From Bombella apis (GTDB taxonomy: Bacteria > Pseudomonadota > Alphaproteobacteria > Acetobacterales > Acetobacteraceae), in contig NZ_JAGJTM010000005.1 of NCBI RefSeq assembly GCF_018221685.1, positions 193,501 to 257,500 on the forward strand: a DNA stretch of 64,000 bases. Reading direction: 5' to 3'. The notes under the pieces are model-generated. The model saw nothing but the letters and a program-made list of their open reading frames with translations, did no database searches and was not told the DNA's origin. This document shows, one piece after another, positions 63,105 through 64,000 of the stretch (position 1 is the first letter of the stretch; the number at the start of each line of letters is the position of its first letter). Made by a program: the position numbers and the translations under genes.

Positions 63105-63584
63105 TCAGGCCCGGTCATTCAGTGAAAGTGACCCGCAGGACGTATCAGATCCCACCTCGCCCGTCCGGCCATAGCCATGACGGTTGGCCTCCACCGCACT
63201 TTCAATGAGCAGCTTCATCACGGCCTCCTGCGTGACAAGAGCCTGCTGCAACAGCTCCCCATTCTGGGCAGCAATTTCAGTAAAACGCCTCTGCACCTGC
63301 CGAAAGGCAGGAGAAAGATTCTCCACCCGTACATCATGCTTCCGTGCCCTGGCCACAAGGGCTGTCAGCTCTTCCATGGTCGCTGTCTTTTCAGGCAGAA
63401 GTGCTGCAGCAGCTGACACGTCATTATCCTGAAGAAAGCGGTTTTCCTGCGCCATGATGTCCGCGGCCCGGGCAAAACTGCCCATCAGATGGGGCAGGAA
63501 AGAGCCGTCCAGTTCATCCTCGTCCCGTCTGGAAAAATGCCCGGCAAGCCGACGTGCGGCTTTGCCAAGCCTCTGCAATGTCAC
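63105..63584 (-). CDS. FlgN-like flagellar chaperone (tentative)
   Basis: A 159-residue helical protein. A stretch ENRFLQDNDVSAAAALLPEKTATMEEL at about 47-73 resembles the FlgN pattern in which a helix holding E-x-x-x-L is followed by K-x-x-x-x-x-x-L. FlgN is a cytoplasmic chaperone for hook-filament junction proteins. The C-terminus (EANRHGYGRTGEVG) fits the Asn/Gly-rich ends of such proteins. Its ATG overlaps the stop of the rod-binding gene (ATGA). The name is moderately supported. Confidence 0.6.
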   Translation of the reverse strand: MTLQRLGKAARRLAGHFSRRDEDELDGSFLPHLMGSFARAADIMAQENRFLQDNDVSAAAALLPEKTATMEELTALVARARKHDVRVENLSPAFRQVQRRFTEIAAQNGELLQQALVTQEAVMKLLIESAVEANRHGYGRTGEVGSDTSCGSLSLNDRA

Positions 63585-63967
63585 GGTCTGTATCCTCCTG
63601 TCCTGTTGCTGGGATGTATGCTGCTGGCCTGGGCGGCCTGCTCCTGCATGGCCTTCATCCGGCCATAAACCTGGTGGGCAATCCCTATCCCCCCGCTACG
63701 GGCAACCTCCTTGCCCAGTTCCAGCACCTGCATGGAGCGGAACTGCTTCTCGGCATTGCCTCCCCCAAAGGGCGCTGCGGAATTATCCACCGTATCGAAC
63801 ATGGGCTGAAGCATTTCTCCCAGCGCCATGGCCTCAAAATCCCGGGCCGTTTTACGGACCCTGTTTTCATCCTGCGGAGACATGGGATGGCTCCGGTCTG
63901 CCTGCTTTCCGGCAGACGGGGCCGCCACATGCGCAGACGCCGCATGTGAGACTGACGAAATACTCAT
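63581..63967 (-). CDS. flgJ: Rod-binding protein (FlgJ N-terminal domain type)
   Basis: A 128-residue protein equal to the N-terminal half of FlgJ without the muramidase domain, as is usual in alphaproteobacteria. The core is RKTARDFEAMALGEMLQPMF, then GGGNAEKQFRSMQVLELGKEVARSGGIGIAHQVYGRM. It caps or guides rod assembly in the periplasm. GGAG lies upstream of the ATG. Operonic with the flgN-like gene; the preceding gene is off the right edge. Confidence 0.88.
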   Translation of the reverse strand: MSISSVSHAASAHVAAPSAGKQADRSHPMSPQDENRVRKTARDFEAMALGEMLQPMFDTVDNSAAPFGGGNAEKQFRSMQVLELGKEVARSGGIGIAHQVYGRMKAMQEQAAQASSIHPSNRTGGYRP

Positions 63968-64000
63968 GAACCGGTATTTTCTCCTGTAAAAGACAGACAG

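Overview
The window reads as chromosomal DNA of an alphaproteobacterium, most likely an acetic acid bacterium (Acetobacteraceae). The signs are moderately high GC, an Entner-Doudoroff edd-eda pair, an exported aldose 1-epimerase, an OprB-type sugar porin, a PII/AmtB pair without a leader peptide on AmtB, and alphaproteobacterial flagellar and regulatory proteins (FlaF, a MotE-like protein, DUF1217, a Ros/MucR zinc-finger protein). The genus cannot be fixed from sequence reading alone. I see no phage, integrase, insertion sequence, CRISPR array or rRNA. One tRNA gene (Thr, anticodon TGT) is present.

Layout. 1-2.1 kb: an EmrAB-like efflux pair, with the HlyD protein cut by the left edge and a paired operator-like motif upstream. 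2.3-4.8 kb: eda and edd. 5.1-14 kb: housekeeping genes (soluble lytic transglycosylase, a divergent uracil-DNA glycosylase, ispE, a small secreted cysteine protein, glnK-amtB, a UbiH-family hydroxylase, cysE). 14-19.3 kb: exported GalM, MlaA-MlaC lipid transport proteins, queA-tgt. 19.3-22 kb: an exported adenosine deaminase with a purine nucleoside permease-type protein. 22-29.2 kb: a ribbon-helix-helix protein, a DjlA-like J protein, a Do-type protease, Mrp/ApbC, a small lipoprotein, tRNA-Thr, a PsiE-like protein and OprB.

29.3-64 kb is almost entirely motility. A minus-strand chemotaxis operon runs mcp, STAS gene, cheY, cheA, cheW, cheR, cheB, cheY, cheD, then two unrecognised ORFs. After it come flagellar blocks in both orientations: a small protein, a large repeat protein, flgB, flgC and a motE-like gene on minus; fliE, fliQ, fliR, flhB and flgE on plus; then mucR, glf, flaF, flgD, fliK, motA, motB, a glycosyltransferase-like gene, fliJ, fliI, DUF1217, a GT25 gene, flgN-like and flgJ-like genes. 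The cluster is incomplete here: there is no flagellin, fliF/G/M/N/P, flhA or flgF/G/H/I, and it probably continues to the right.

How it fits together. Periplasmic mutarotation, OprB and the Entner-Doudoroff genes suit a sugar-feeding bacterium. The exported adenosine deaminase and nucleoside permease suggest scavenging of extracellular purines. The motility block carries glycan-active genes (UDP-galactopyranose mutase and two transferase-like genes), which suggests a surface or flagellar glycan. The points most worth a second look are a tRNA-guanine transglycosylase that has lost all three zinc cysteines, a uracil-DNA glycosylase with changed catalytic and cluster motifs, a roughly 930-residue exported repeat protein paired with the MotE-like protein, a Ros/MucR protein with a long extra N-terminal domain, and unrecognised genes at the end of the che operon. 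I did not find a clear, wholly new multi-gene system such as a defence island.
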